DNA of 34,947 nucleotides from an uncultured Ignavibacteria bacterium (GTDB taxonomy: Bacteria; Bacteroidota; Ignavibacteria; Kapaibacteriales; Kapaibacteriaceae). Each line of letters begins with the position of its first letter. Position 1 is the first letter of the stretch. The translations under genes were made by a program, and so were the position numbers. Location of the stretch: positions 1 to 34,947 of the forward strand of contig CALMZQ010000036.1 of assembly GCA_937870915.1 (NCBI GenBank), given 5' to 3'. Below are positions 7,622 through 16,841 of this stretch, piece after piece. The notes below the pieces were generated by a model. That model was not told where the DNA came from. It searched no databases and saw only the letters and a program-made list of their open reading frames with translations.

Positions 7622-8428
7622 ATGGCAACTGTCCATTTAACGATGTTTTGCAAGTGCCTGTCGCATTGTGCTCAAACACTGCTTATCGCATGTTTGTTGA
7701 TTCTTGCTTCGATTTCAGCCCAGGCTCAAAAGCCCAAGCTCAAACTTCTCGAGTACAATCTTCCTGAAGACTCGTCTATTGTATGCAGTCTGGGTCCCTA
7801 CTATGTTGAAGAATCGGTACAGAGGCAACCCGGTGAGTTAGTCGATAAGCGAATCGTATATAGCCAGAACTGTTGGTCCGTAAGGGTTAGAGAAATGTCG
7901 GTGAGCACTGTTGCTGACGAGTTCAGTATGCACATTGGAGATACGGTTACGGTGGAAACTTGCGAGTATCTTCCTGACTCATCACGGGCTGTGCTGCGCC
8001 GCTTTGTCGAAGCCAACGGACCCTGTAAGCTTCGTAGGGCGGATGCTTCTTCGAGTCCTACGCAACCATTTCTTGGATATGATATCATCTTCGACGAGCC
8101 TACGAAGTATGGACCGGTCGCTGATTATGTAGATTCTATGAACGAAGATCGGCGGACCGTCATTGCCGTGTCATCGGGACCGGGGTGCGTGCTACTCCAC
8201 ACAAGTGTGCCGAACGAACTTGTGAGAACAAGTCAACATTCGATTCTGATCGAAGGTGATCTGCGTATTATCGAGCAGGGAGAGTATGTGGTGCTCGACC
8301 TGAATGGACGAGCTGTTGCTCAGGGCTATGTTGCCTGGGGTAGCCAAACGCAATCAATTGTCGTCAGGCCCGGTGTGTATATCGTGATGACGCGTACCTC
8401 GCGTCGGCAGGTGATAGTGCTGCTGTAG
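7622..8428 (+). CDS. Exported hypothetical protein with T9SS-like sorting domain, 268 aa
   Basis: ATG 7622 is chosen for the GAGAGGGA run just upstream; the upstream ATG at 7583 would add residues before the signal peptide (HCAQTLLIACLLILASISAQAQ, cleavage after AQA). The mature body is not recognised. The last 60 residues (GEYVVLDLNGRAVAQG, then VVRPGVYIVMTR and RRQVIVLL) match a T9SS type-A sorting domain with the usual NGR and G-V-Y-I-V landmarks. It is therefore predicted to be exported across the outer membrane by the T9SS. It stands alone between the hairpin repeat block and a convergent hypothetical gene. Confidence 0.65.
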   Translation: MATVHLTMFCKCLSHCAQTLLIACLLILASISAQAQKPKLKLLEYNLPEDSSIVCSLGPYYVEESVQRQPGELVDKRIVYSQNCWSVRVREMSVSTVADEFSMHIGDTVTVETCEYLPDSSRAVLRRFVEANGPCKLRRADASSSPTQPFLGYDIIFDEPTKYGPVADYVDSMNEDRRTVIAVSSGPGCVLLHTSVPNELVRTSQHSILIEGDLRIIEQGEYVVLDLNGRAVAQGYVAWGSQTQSIVVRPGVYIVMTRTSRRQVIVLL

Positions 8429-8460
8429 ACATGATCTCGCTGTAGTGCAGCTCGTCACTC

Positions 8461-8502
8461 CTCGGGATGACGCTGACCTGCTGTAATGTGTGCGGAATCT
8501 CC
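8461..8502. repeat. Composite fragment of two repeat families
   Basis: Positions 8461-8480 match the right arm of the 7262 hairpin repeat, and TGTGCGGAATCTCC at 8489-8502 matches the right end of the 171-bp element copy that ends at 24995. It lies between convergent genes. The second match is only 14 bases, so that part is tentative. Confidence 0.4.
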
Positions 8503-8509
8503 TACACGT

Positions 8510-9379
8510 TCAGTCTTTCAACCTGCTTGAGTTGAGAACTGAGGTCGCAATGTATTCAGGTATGGGGCTCGTAGATCCCACCTTCCTGCTGGTTGTAACG
8601 AAGGACTTCATGTAGCCCTTCTTTACATAGCGTTCCATGACCGAGATCGCCACCGAGGGCACACCATGAACAGGGAAGCGCTCCATACGTACATTCATAT
8701 GTGCAATCTCCTCATCACAAATACCGCTCACTGAATCTATCAATACTGTTCGGATGATCGTGTCCTGATTCGCATGCGATTGTTGTCCTGTTTCGGACCC
8801 AGTTGTTCTACCAATCTGTTGAATTGCCGACCTAAGTAGTATTGTATCTCTATACGGATTTCCCACGTGATGAGACGTTCCCTGGTGATACGGTGCCATC
8901 AGAGCGTATTCAGTTGGGATAGTAGAGAGTATGTGGGTCATTGCGTCTGAGTCATGTAACAGCGTTGCAATATTCCCATGGACATCCAACGTTGCTTCAT
9001 ACATAGGAATAGCAAACGCAAGGCGTACTCCAACGATTTTCATTTCTGTAGACTTGGTCAGAAAGATCGTATCAGATGGTATGAGTTCACCCGCGGATCG
9101 CATTTCAACAGAGATGTGCGAATTTCCATCAGCATCTTTATGAAGAATGGCAATGGTATACACAGCTGATATACACACACCTCTTCCATTCACAACATGC
9201 TGGTCTACTCTGAGCCTATATGTCAGGACACGGCCAGTTTGTAGTTCTGTGTAGGTGCTGTCGTTGAGAATAGCTGGTCCAATATCTATGATGGGCTTCT
9301 TGTTAGTGACTTGCCCCTTACTTACACTTATAGATAGTAAAAACAGCCAAATACAGATTGGTAGTAATAAAAGCTTCAA
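8510..9379 (-). CDS. Exported hypothetical protein, 289 aa
   Basis: Clear signal peptide (MKLLLLPICIWLFLLSISVS, cleavage near KGQ). The mature part is a mostly beta-type sequence with regions such as GRVLTYRLRVDQHV and HISVEMRSAGELIPSDTIF, reminiscent of the periplasmic DUF-type proteins in which a measured quantity and its variants are processed, but no family can be named. No lipobox, no T9SS tail and no membrane helices after the signal. Transcribed alone on the minus strand, divergent from the ATPase gene at 9544. Confidence 0.6.
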   Translation of the reverse strand: MKLLLLPICIWLFLLSISVSKGQVTNKKPIIDIGPAILNDSTYTELQTGRVLTYRLRVDQHVVNGRGVCISAVYTIAILHKDADGNSHISVEMRSAGELIPSDTIFLTKSTEMKIVGVRLAFAIPMYEATLDVHGNIATLLHDSDAMTHILSTIPTEYALMAPYHQGTSHHVGNPYRDTILLRSAIQQIGRTTGSETGQQSHANQDTIIRTVLIDSVSGICDEEIAHMNVRMERFPVHGVPSVAISVMERYVKKGYMKSFVTTSRKVGSTSPIPEYIATSVLNSSRLKD

Positions 9380-9502
9380 TTGATGGTGCTCAAGTCAGTT
9401 GTAAGTAGTAAACATTACTACTAACCGCCTTCTGACGCCTATGTTCACCCTTTTGTTTCCAACAGTTTGATATCTATTGAATATCCTCGAAAAGGCGCAA
9501 TG

Positions 9503-9541
9503 ACCTTGTAAATACGGAATGCCATTCCGTATATTCAAGGT
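9503..9541. promoter_or_regulatory. 39-bp palindrome abutting the DUF4143 ATPase start codon
   Basis: 18-base arms around a GCC loop (ACCTTG..ATACGGAAT, then ATTCCGTAT..CAAGGT) with only two mismatches, ending two bases before ATG 9544. In mRNA it would form a strong hairpin over the ribosome-binding region; in DNA it is a dyad that could be an operator for autoregulation. No separate Shine-Dalgarno is visible for this gene. Confidence 0.55.
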
Positions 9542-9543
9542 AA

Positions 9544-10725
9544 ATGATTGCCCGACACCTCCATAATGACCTTGTTGAGAGACTTCGTTTAGTACCTGCT
9601 GTGGCGTTACTAGGGTCGCGACAAGTTGGGAAGACTACTCTGGCGCGGTCACTTACGTTGGATAAGCCCCTTATATATCTTGACTTAGAGAGACCCTCAG
9701 ATCTCGCGAAGTTGGAGGATGCAGAGCTCTTTCTTGGGAAGGTGGCAAACACACTGGTTGTTGTAGACGAGGTACAGCGCAAACCTGACCTTTTCCCACT
9801 CCTTCGTTCGCTGATCGATGAACGGAGACGCAATGGAGAACGGGCCGGACACTTCTTGTTGCTTGGTTCTGCATCTCCGGATCTGTTAAAACAAGGGTCC
9901 GAGACACTTGCTGGACGTATAAGCTATCTAGAGATGACGCCATTCCAATTGAACGAGATCGGTGCAGATTGGGCTACGATAGATCGTCATTGGCTACGAG
10001 GCGGCTATCCGGAGAGCTATCTCGCGTCTGATGATTCGTCGGCTATGATGTGGTGCAACGATTTCATCACGAGTTACATTGAACGATATCTACCCATGAT
10101 GGGAGTAGCGGCCTCTCCCATTCAACTGCGTAGGTTTTGCACGATGATCGCCCATCAGCAATCTGCGCTCGTTAACCTTACACAGGTGGGCAACTCTTTG
10201 GGGATCGATAGTAAGACCGTCCGCTCGTACCTCGACCTTCTTGAAGGCCTCTACCTTATCCGTCGAGTTCCGGCGTGGTCGAAGAATGTCGGCAAACGTT
10301 TGGTCAAATCATCCAAGATTATGTGGAGAGACAGTGGATTAGTACACGATCTCCTTTCAATCCAATCCATGGATCAACTCCTTGGACATCCTGTCTGTGG
10401 GCACTCATGGGAAGCATATTGTATCGAGCAGATATGTAATGTGTTGCCCAAGGGCACATCGGCATCATACTACAGAACCCAAGCCGGTGCTGAGATTGAT
10501 CTCGTACTAGAGTCTGCTGATGGTACTATCCACGCCATCGAAATCAAACGAACGTTGTCTCCTAAACTGTCACGGCCACTGATCGAGAGCATGTCCACGA
10601 TCCAGGCAACATCTGCAACGATCATTATACCTAGCGGCAATCCGTATCCGTTATCCGAGAATGTAATGGCAATGGGGCTCCCTGAATTCCTGATAACACT
10701 CATTGGCGACTCTGGCTCACGTTGA
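9544..10725 (+). CDS. AAA+ ATPase with DUF4143 C-terminal domain, 393 aa
   Basis: N-terminal AAA domain: Walker A GSRQVGKT at residues 24-31, Walker B LVVVDE at 71-76, and the sensor region LLLGSASPDLL near 106-115. The C-terminal DUF4143 region has an AEIDLVLE ... IEIKR pattern (E317, D319, E333, K335), the arrangement of a PD-(D/E)XK nuclease-like fold. This is a widespread stand-alone family in bacteria and archaea, often lineage-expanded and mobile; its biological role is unsettled, with DNA-related or defence-related roles suggested. Its stop codon TGA (10723-10725) lies inside the first bases of a 171-bp-type repeat, so the last few residues (GDSGSR) may be repeat-derived. Confidence 0.88.
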   Translation: MIARHLHNDLVERLRLVPAVALLGSRQVGKTTLARSLTLDKPLIYLDLERPSDLAKLEDAELFLGKVANTLVVVDEVQRKPDLFPLLRSLIDERRRNGERAGHFLLLGSASPDLLKQGSETLAGRISYLEMTPFQLNEIGADWATIDRHWLRGGYPESYLASDDSSAMMWCNDFITSYIERYLPMMGVAASPIQLRRFCTMIAHQQSALVNLTQVGNSLGIDSKTVRSYLDLLEGLYLIRRVPAWSKNVGKRLVKSSKIMWRDSGLVHDLLSIQSMDQLLGHPVCGHSWEAYCIEQICNVLPKGTSASYYRTQAGAEIDLVLESADGTIHAIEIKRTLSPKLSRPLIESMSTIQATSATIIIPSGNPYPLSENVMAMGLPEFLITLIGDSGSR

Positions 10726-10851
10726 CCACTGCATCCAGAGGTAGCTGACTAGCTAAGCCCAATGCTAGATTGCAGTTGCCAAGGCGTAGGAGTGGGATCT
10801 CAAGGGGCCACGGCATCTCGGATTGTGAAGGTCAAGACAGGCGGAATCTCC
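10722..10851 (+). repeat. 171-bp element family, copy A (left-truncated)
   Basis: Follows the same order of landmarks as the intact copies: TTGACCAC, then CCCAATGCTAGATT, then CAAGGCGTAGGAGTG, and the right terminus CGGAATCTCC at 10842-10851. The left inverted repeat is missing or buried in the ATPase 3' end. The remaining sequence to the next gene (10852-10945) shows nothing definite beyond likely promoter space. Confidence 0.65.
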
Positions 10852-10945
10852 ATATTTTGGTGCGCAATCCTATTTCTCATATGTCTACGGTAAAAGCTGT
10901 ATTTGCTCGGGTGCATACCGTGGTTTTGCTAGTATTCAAGTATAC

Positions 10946-12979
10946 ATGAAGCGTACATCAATTCAGTTCTGCCTCACCGTCAGCTGCATACTGTTCTGCA
11001 ATGTTCTTGCCTTTTCGCAAACTAGGCCGGCGTATGGGGTATTCGGCGATTACAATCTCAATATGTACAAAGCGGATTTTCGCACATTCCCAAATGTACC
11101 TTCATGTTGCCCTCTGTATGAAGACGGCAGTGGGGGCGGCTTTTCAATTGGATTGTTCTATGAACTTCCTCTTGCTGAGAAGCTCAGGCTGGCATTGAGA
11201 GCTGGGTATTCAACAAGGGGAGGAGTGTTACTCCGAGAAGAGAATGTGGTAGTGTCGGGCAACGTACCTGGCGTCTTTGAACATTCAGTTGACGTATCGC
11301 TTGCTGATATAGGAATTGAGCCGCTCGCACAATACAACCTGTTCGGTTCGCTTTGGCTCAATCTCGGAGCAAGGGTCGCATATGTAACAACGCAAACCTT
11401 CTCTCAAAAAGAGTCAATAGTTAGCCCTTCCGACGGAGTCTTCTCGAATGGCTCAAGTACGCGCAATGAAATCAATGATCAACCTATTCCATCGAGTTCA
11501 GCTCTGTTTGCCGGTGTACTTGCTGGAGTGAGTTACGATGTGCCGTTGAATGCAAACGCAACTGTGATTCTTGCTCCTGAAGTGTTCTATTGCCTTGGCA
11601 TCACACCGGTTGTGTCGGATCTGGATTGGACGACAAATTCTCTTCGCATAGGACTGGCGCTGAAATTGTCGCCGCAACAGCCCGGAAGTCCGATCGAACG
11701 AATCGAAGAGAAGCAAAACGTTGATACACTGCTTGTTGTGCGACCAGTTGCTGTAGACTCCATTGCGACCGAACGTGACGCAACACAAACACTCCTTACT
11801 GTTGGTGTTTTAGCAAAAGGTGTTGAAGCAAATGGAGAAGAGAAGCCAACAGTAACATTGCGCGTCGAGGAATTTTCATCAGTACTAATGACGCCCCTTC
11901 TCAACTATGTCTTTTTTGAAGAGAATAGCTCGACACTCCCCTCGCGATATAGAGTTCTGAGTACCGACGAGGCCAACAGCTTTGATGAAAAAGGGGTCAA
12001 CAGCATTGACCGACTCTCAACGTATTATCACCTTCTCAATATCGTTGGCAAGCGATTGCGCCAGAATCCATCTGCTACCATAACTCTTGTTGGTTGCAAT
12101 GCAGACGTTGAGATGGAAAGGGGCAATCTTGCACTATCAACAAGACGTGCTGAGTCGGTTAAGGAATACCTTGTTAAGATATGGGGCATTGCAGACGTGA
12201 GAATCAAGACCGAGTCACGTAATCTTCCAGAGAAGGCTGCGTTCTCTCAATCGGCAGAAGGGTATCAAGAAAATCGTCGAGTTGAAATACTAACATCAAG
12301 TACCGAAATCACTGCGCCGATCATAACGAAGGACACACTCAGAAAAGCGAACCCACCCATCCTACGTTTCTACCCTAGGGTAGAGAGTGACGTTCCATTG
12401 TCGAAATGGATTCTCACAGCAGAACAGAATGGAATGATCGTAAAACGGTTTGAAGGAAGTGGAAACGTTCCGAGTTCACTTGATTGGACGATGGACCAAG
12501 AAGGCTCACACCCTCGTTCAGAAGGTTCAATGGTGTATTCACTGCTGGTGACGGACACAAACAACAGAACAGAGACATCGAGTGGAATGATCGCAGTGGA
12601 ACAAAACACCATACATCGCAAGAAGATTGAGCGAAGGGGCGACAAGGAGATCAACAGGTATTCGCTCATTCTCTTCGAAGTGCGCTCTTCCGATATTACA
12701 TCCGCGAATAGACCAATCATTGATCTCATTCGGAAGAACATCGCGCCAAATTCTACTGTGAGCGTAGCCGGATATACTGACCGACTAGGTGACCCTAAGG
12801 CAAACCAGACTATTGCTGAGGGTCGCGCAAAGGCCACGGCGAGCGCACTACGTCTGCAAGGCGACAACGTGAGCATCTCCGGGCAGGGTAATGCCGACAC
12901 CTACAACCCCGATCTGCCTGAAGGTAGACTTTACACCAGAACGGTAGATGTAGTCATCGAAACACCGGTGAAGGAGTAA
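10946..12979 (+). CDS. Outer-membrane protein with two OmpA-like domains, 677 aa
   Basis: Signal peptide at residues 1-25 (cleavage near FSQ). Residues about 30-245 alternate as beta strands with closing hydrophobic strands (NSLRIGLALKLSP), consistent with a small outer-membrane beta-barrel. Two OmpA-like peptidoglycan-binding regions follow. The first, near residues 310-455, carries FEENSSTLP, TITLVGCNAD, LSTRRAESVKEYL and ENRRVEIL. The second, near 565-675, carries STVSVAGYTDRLGD, GRAKATASAL and TRTVDVVIE. A double OmpA module is uncommon. Such proteins tie the outer membrane to the cell wall. The stop overlaps the start of the VWA/WD40 gene by one base, so the pair is translationally coupled. 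Confidence 0.78.
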   Translation: MKRTSIQFCLTVSCILFCNVLAFSQTRPAYGVFGDYNLNMYKADFRTFPNVPSCCPLYEDGSGGGFSIGLFYELPLAEKLRLALRAGYSTRGGVLLREENVVVSGNVPGVFEHSVDVSLADIGIEPLAQYNLFGSLWLNLGARVAYVTTQTFSQKESIVSPSDGVFSNGSSTRNEINDQPIPSSSALFAGVLAGVSYDVPLNANATVILAPEVFYCLGITPVVSDLDWTTNSLRIGLALKLSPQQPGSPIERIEEKQNVDTLLVVRPVAVDSIATERDATQTLLTVGVLAKGVEANGEEKPTVTLRVEEFSSVLMTPLLNYVFFEENSSTLPSRYRVLSTDEANSFDEKGVNSIDRLSTYYHLLNIVGKRLRQNPSATITLVGCNADVEMERGNLALSTRRAESVKEYLVKIWGIADVRIKTESRNLPEKAAFSQSAEGYQENRRVEILTSSTEITAPIITKDTLRKANPPILRFYPRVESDVPLSKWILTAEQNGMIVKRFEGSGNVPSSLDWTMDQEGSHPRSEGSMVYSLLVTDTNNRTETSSGMIAVEQNTIHRKKIERRGDKEINRYSLILFEVRSSDITSANRPIIDLIRKNIAPNSTVSVAGYTDRLGDPKANQTIAEGRAKATASALRLQGDNVSISGQGNADTYNPDLPEGRLYTRTVDVVIETPVKE

Positions 12980-15900
12980 TGATGAAGAAATACTATCTGC
13001 CGAATGGCTCCTTCATGAAACTCCTCATTGCATCGATTCTATGCCTTGCATGTTTGAATCAAGCAAGTGCTCAATCTATAACACTCTTCGATGTTGACGC
13101 CTCCAACTTCCCAACATTAAGGGCGAAGTTCTACGCCATTGATGCGGCGGGCAATCAACAACGACCAAGTGCTGGTGAGCTTTCTTTGTCAGAGAATGGT
13201 CAGGCGCGGACGATTACTAGTGTGACATGTCCGCCACAACAACCGCCCAAGGCACTCTCCGTGGTTTTGGTGATTGATATAAGCGGTTCAATGGGGTCGG
13301 GTTATGGTTCAGTGCCGAATATTGAGTTAGCAAAATCTGCTGCTAGGGCATGGGTCAATGGTCTGCCCCTTGGCAGTAGCGAGTGTGCTATCACAAGTTT
13401 TAATGGCTCAAATTATTTGAACCAAGATATTACGACCGACATAAAAAAGTTACAGAGCGCGATATCACTGTTGAGTCCTGGCGGTGGAACCGATTACGAT
13501 GCCGCGCTCATCAATCCAATGGCAGGTGGATTGATTGTTAGCATGCGAGGCATACATCAAAAGGTAATTGTATTCCTTACTGATGGACAGGGTGGAGGAA
13601 CAGAAAACGCGATTGTCGCAGAAGCAAACAGCCAAAACTGCATTGTGTATTGCGTCACTCTTGGAATGCCTGCTCCCGACATTCTCGAGAACATTGCTAG
13701 CCGCACGGGTGGGCAGACCTACGAGAACGTAACAACGGTAGAGGGAGCAGTGGATGTGTACAATCGAATTCTCCAAGTAGCTCAAGGAAGCTCGCCGTGT
13801 GACATTGCCTGGATTAGCGAAGCGCCATGCTCCTCTGTCATTACTGCCGTAGAATTGACATGGCAAGGACAGAAATCTCAAACAGGCTACGCGCCGCCGT
13901 CCGGTGCCATTGCTTCGCTGACTGTAGCACCGTCCTATGTTGCCTTTGGCAAGCGACTTCCTGCTACACAAAACGATACAACGATCACGCTCACCGCTCA
14001 AAATGCAGACTTCACCGTAACGGGCATAACGCGAACATTTGGCTCCGCTGATATTGCAGTTGTCAATACAACGTTTCCGCTTTTGATTCCGCAAAACACC
14101 AGCCGAACAATTACTCTCCGTTTATTGCCGAGCGACTCAAGTTTTAAGTATGCAAGTTTTGAAATCACAACTGACAAATGCTCTGGCCACTTTAGCGCAA
14201 ACGGTGGCTTCCCGGGAAAGAAAGTAGCTTCAACCCTGAAGCTCACGCAGCCAAACGGTGGCGAGACCTATGTAGTCGGAAGCGATACACTGATATCATG
14301 GACAGGCATTGCACCAAGTGATACGGTGCTATTGCAATACAGTGCAGATAATGGCATCACTTGGAAAATAATCACTCGTAAAGCGACAGGGCTGAACTTT
14401 ACATGGAAGAATGTACCAAGTCCGCCAAGCACGCAGTGTTTAGTCAGGGTAAGCCAAGGTGAGAACACCACCACTGCCGATACTAGCGGCGAGATCCTCA
14501 CACTAAAAGGACATACTGACGCCGTTTATGGTGTTGCCTTTAGCCCTGATGGTAGTAGAATAGCTACGACAAGCCATGACGGTGCCACCGGGATTTGGGA
14601 CTCAAACACAGGCGGATTGATTCGCACACTAACAGGCCATGCTGACGCAGTTTTAGATGTTGCCTATAGCCCAGATGGGAGCAGACTTGCTACGGCAAGC
14701 CGTGACAACACTACCAAGATATGGGACACTAATTCTGGTGCGCTCCTCAGCACACTTACAAGTCATTACAATGGTGTTTATGGTGTTGCCTATAGCCCTG
14801 ACGGGAGCGCAATTGCTACGGCAAGCGGTGACGGAACAGCCAATATATGGGACTCTAATACGGGCGTGCTCATTCATACACTCACTGGACATACAAGCGG
14901 TGTTATGGACGTTGCCTTTAGCCCTGATGGTAGTAAAATAGCTACGGCAAGTGAAGACTATACGGTAAAGATCTGGGACGCAAGTACAGGGGTACTCACT
15001 CAGACATTAACTGGGCATAATAATGGAGTCTATGGTGTTGCGTTTAGCCCTGATGGGAGTAGAATTGCGACCGCAAGCAATGACCAGACAGCAAAGATAT
15101 GGGACGCAAATACGGGCGTGCTTATTCGCACACTAGCAGGACATACTCTCTATCTTACCGGCGTTGCTTTTAGCTCTGATGGGAGCGCAATTGCTACGGC
15201 AAGCCATGACCAATCAGCAAAGATTTGGGATGCAAATACGGGCATGCTCATTCGGACGCTAACAGGACATAATGGCGGTGTTTCAGGCGTTGCGTTTAGC
15301 CCTGACGGCAGCCGAATAGCCACGGCAAGCTGGGACTATACCGCAAGGGTGTGGGATATTGGGGGAGCGCCGCTACAAGAAGATGTTTCCGATGCAGTCT
15401 TCTCCATCGTCGCACCTTCCCCTGCAAGCCAAAATGTAGATATGCGTCAATGCTTGGTTGGTAGTGATCGAGATTCTTTGATTTCATCTTTTGCTCGCAA
15501 TGCTGGCACCTATCAATATCGTGTTGATTCCATCGCGATCGTAGGCTCTGACGCCTCTCAGTTCTCACTCGTGTCGGGCATACCACCTTTCACTGTGCCA
15601 ACGAGCAGCTCAAGGGCAGTGGAGTTTCGGTTTTCACCTACTTCAACAGGGACAAAAACTGCACAACTGATTGTCTTCACACAATCCGATACGCTGCAAC
15701 AAACAATTCGTGGCGAAGGAATTGCACCATCGCTTGCCGTGTTGAGTGATGTGATCGACTTCGGCGCGCTACTAGTTGGAGTAGCAAAAGACACTCTGCG
15801 TGCAATCACTATTAAAAACGTAGGCAGCGCACCGCTGAGCATTACCGCAACGCGCCATGCCGGACCAAACGACTTCGACTTCTCGACTCTTTCTGGCGGT

Positions 15901-16746
15901 GGGAGCTTCATGTTAGCGCAAGGCGATACGGCTAGATTGGATCTGCGGTTTCTGCCATCGGATGTAGGTAGGACCAGCGGACGTTTGTTGTTCGAGTATA
16001 GCGGTGTTGGGAGTCCAGCCACTGTGCAACTCTTTGGTGAGGGAACTGTCAACAGCTTGGATACAGCGCGCACTACGGTTGTTGCCCAGGATATCATAGG
16101 CCAAGCAGGTGAGAGAGTGAATCTCACGTTAACGCTCCAAAAGCAGACTGGCTTGCAGCTCACCGGCGCGCCAACAAAATGGTATGCCCGTATCCGCTAC
16201 AATTCATCGATACTCTTCGTTGAACAAAGCAGCAGTGAATGTACCGGTTCAGCTGATAGCTGCATGCTCGAACTCACAGGGACGTACAATCCGGCGAGCA
16301 ACGAATTGATTTCTGTTCCGTGTATTGCGACACTTGGCAATACCGACAACTCATCGATCATCATCGACGAATTCCGCTGGACAAATAGCGGAATTGTTTC
16401 TGAGACGTTGACTCAAGATGGCAGAATACAAATCAATGGGGTATGCGAAGATGGCGGCCCGAGACTGTATATCTCAGCAAAGAACTCTACGTCGTTGACA
16501 ACCCGCCCCAATCCAACACAAAACTCGATGGAGATCCATTACGGTCTCCGTGAACCGCTGACTATCACTCTTGAACTGTTGAATATGATGGGTCAGGTAG
16601 TACAGACCTTTGTGAGCAACAAGGCTGAAGCCGCAGGCGGTTATGTCCTCACAACAGACGTCAGTGCCATAGGTAACGGGGCGTATCAGTTGCGGATGGT
16701 AACTAACAAAGAAACGCTAACAACACGTGTTGATGTGGTCAAGTAG
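12979..16746 (+). CDS. T9SS-secreted VWA / Ig-like / seven-blade WD40 protein, 1255 aa
   Basis: Start at ATG 12979 (or 12982) with AAGGAG immediately upstream; the signal peptide ends ASAQ-S near residue 32. Order of domains: VWA (MIDAS D100-I-S-G-S104, later LTDGQGG); a beta-sandwich; an Ig-like module starting PNGGETYVVGSDTLISW near residue 423; a WD40 propeller of seven repeats (about 505-795); the apparent rest of the Ig-like module (DVSDAVFSIV); two choice-of-anchor/ASH-like beta modules (PFTVPTSSSRAVEFRFSP; DFGALLVGVAKDTLRAITIK); a cohesin-like region; and a T9SS type-A sorting domain at the end (RPNPTQNSMEIHYGL, LLNMMGQVVQ). Likely a large cell-surface adhesion or interaction protein partnering the OmpA protein. 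Confidence 0.85.
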   Translation: MMKKYYLPNGSFMKLLIASILCLACLNQASAQSITLFDVDASNFPTLRAKFYAIDAAGNQQRPSAGELSLSENGQARTITSVTCPPQQPPKALSVVLVIDISGSMGSGYGSVPNIELAKSAARAWVNGLPLGSSECAITSFNGSNYLNQDITTDIKKLQSAISLLSPGGGTDYDAALINPMAGGLIVSMRGIHQKVIVFLTDGQGGGTENAIVAEANSQNCIVYCVTLGMPAPDILENIASRTGGQTYENVTTVEGAVDVYNRILQVAQGSSPCDIAWISEAPCSSVITAVELTWQGQKSQTGYAPPSGAIASLTVAPSYVAFGKRLPATQNDTTITLTAQNADFTVTGITRTFGSADIAVVNTTFPLLIPQNTSRTITLRLLPSDSSFKYASFEITTDKCSGHFSANGGFPGKKVASTLKLTQPNGGETYVVGSDTLISWTGIAPSDTVLLQYSADNGITWKIITRKATGLNFTWKNVPSPPSTQCLVRVSQGENTTTADTSGEILTLKGHTDAVYGVAFSPDGSRIATTSHDGATGIWDSNTGGLIRTLTGHADAVLDVAYSPDGSRLATASRDNTTKIWDTNSGALLSTLTSHYNGVYGVAYSPDGSAIATASGDGTANIWDSNTGVLIHTLTGHTSGVMDVAFSPDGSKIATASEDYTVKIWDASTGVLTQTLTGHNNGVYGVAFSPDGSRIATASNDQTAKIWDANTGVLIRTLAGHTLYLTGVAFSSDGSAIATASHDQSAKIWDANTGMLIRTLTGHNGGVSGVAFSPDGSRIATASWDYTARVWDIGGAPLQEDVSDAVFSIVAPSPASQNVDMRQCLVGSDRDSLISSFARNAGTYQYRVDSIAIVGSDASQFSLVSGIPPFTVPTSSSRAVEFRFSPTSTGTKTAQLIVFTQSDTLQQTIRGEGIAPSLAVLSDVIDFGALLVGVAKDTLRAITIKNVGSAPLSITATRHAGPNDFDFSTLSGGGSFMLAQGDTARLDLRFLPSDVGRTSGRLLFEYSGVGSPATVQLFGEGTVNSLDTARTTVVAQDIIGQAGERVNLTLTLQKQTGLQLTGAPTKWYARIRYNSSILFVEQSSSECTGSADSCMLELTGTYNPASNELISVPCIATLGNTDNSSIIIDEFRWTNSGIVSETLTQDGRIQINGVCEDGGPRLYISAKNSTSLTTRPNPTQNSMEIHYGLREPLTITLELLNMMGQVVQTFVSNKAEAAGGYVLTTDVSAIGNGAYQLRMVTNKETLTTRVDVVK
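14485..15366 (+). repeat. Seven tandem 126-bp WD40-coding repeats
   Basis: The GH dipeptide (SH in repeat 3) opening each blade begins at 14509, 14635, 14761, 14887, 15013, 15139 and 15265, an exact 126-bp period with no indels. Blades keep the pattern GVAFSPDGSRIATAS..D.TAKIWD.NTGVLIRTLTG in pieces. High blade-to-blade similarity implies recent internal duplication or gene conversion. Confidence 0.92.
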
Positions 16747-16841
16747 GATGAAGGAATTAATGTCGATGAGATTCCGCTTGGGTTGAAACTCGATCTCAGT
16801 TAGAAGACCAACTATTCAACGGATACCCGGTTGCGAGAGCC

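Noticed and set aside
14485-15366. 126-bp tandem repeats as a CRISPR or satellite array
   Set aside because: They are in frame and encode WD40 blades; no spacer structure. No CRISPR array was seen anywhere in the window.
16768-16790. GAGATTCCGC...GGTTGA after the VWA/WD40 gene, similar to the left end of the 171-bp element
   Set aside because: Only about 15 matching bases and no second landmark; too short to call a copy.
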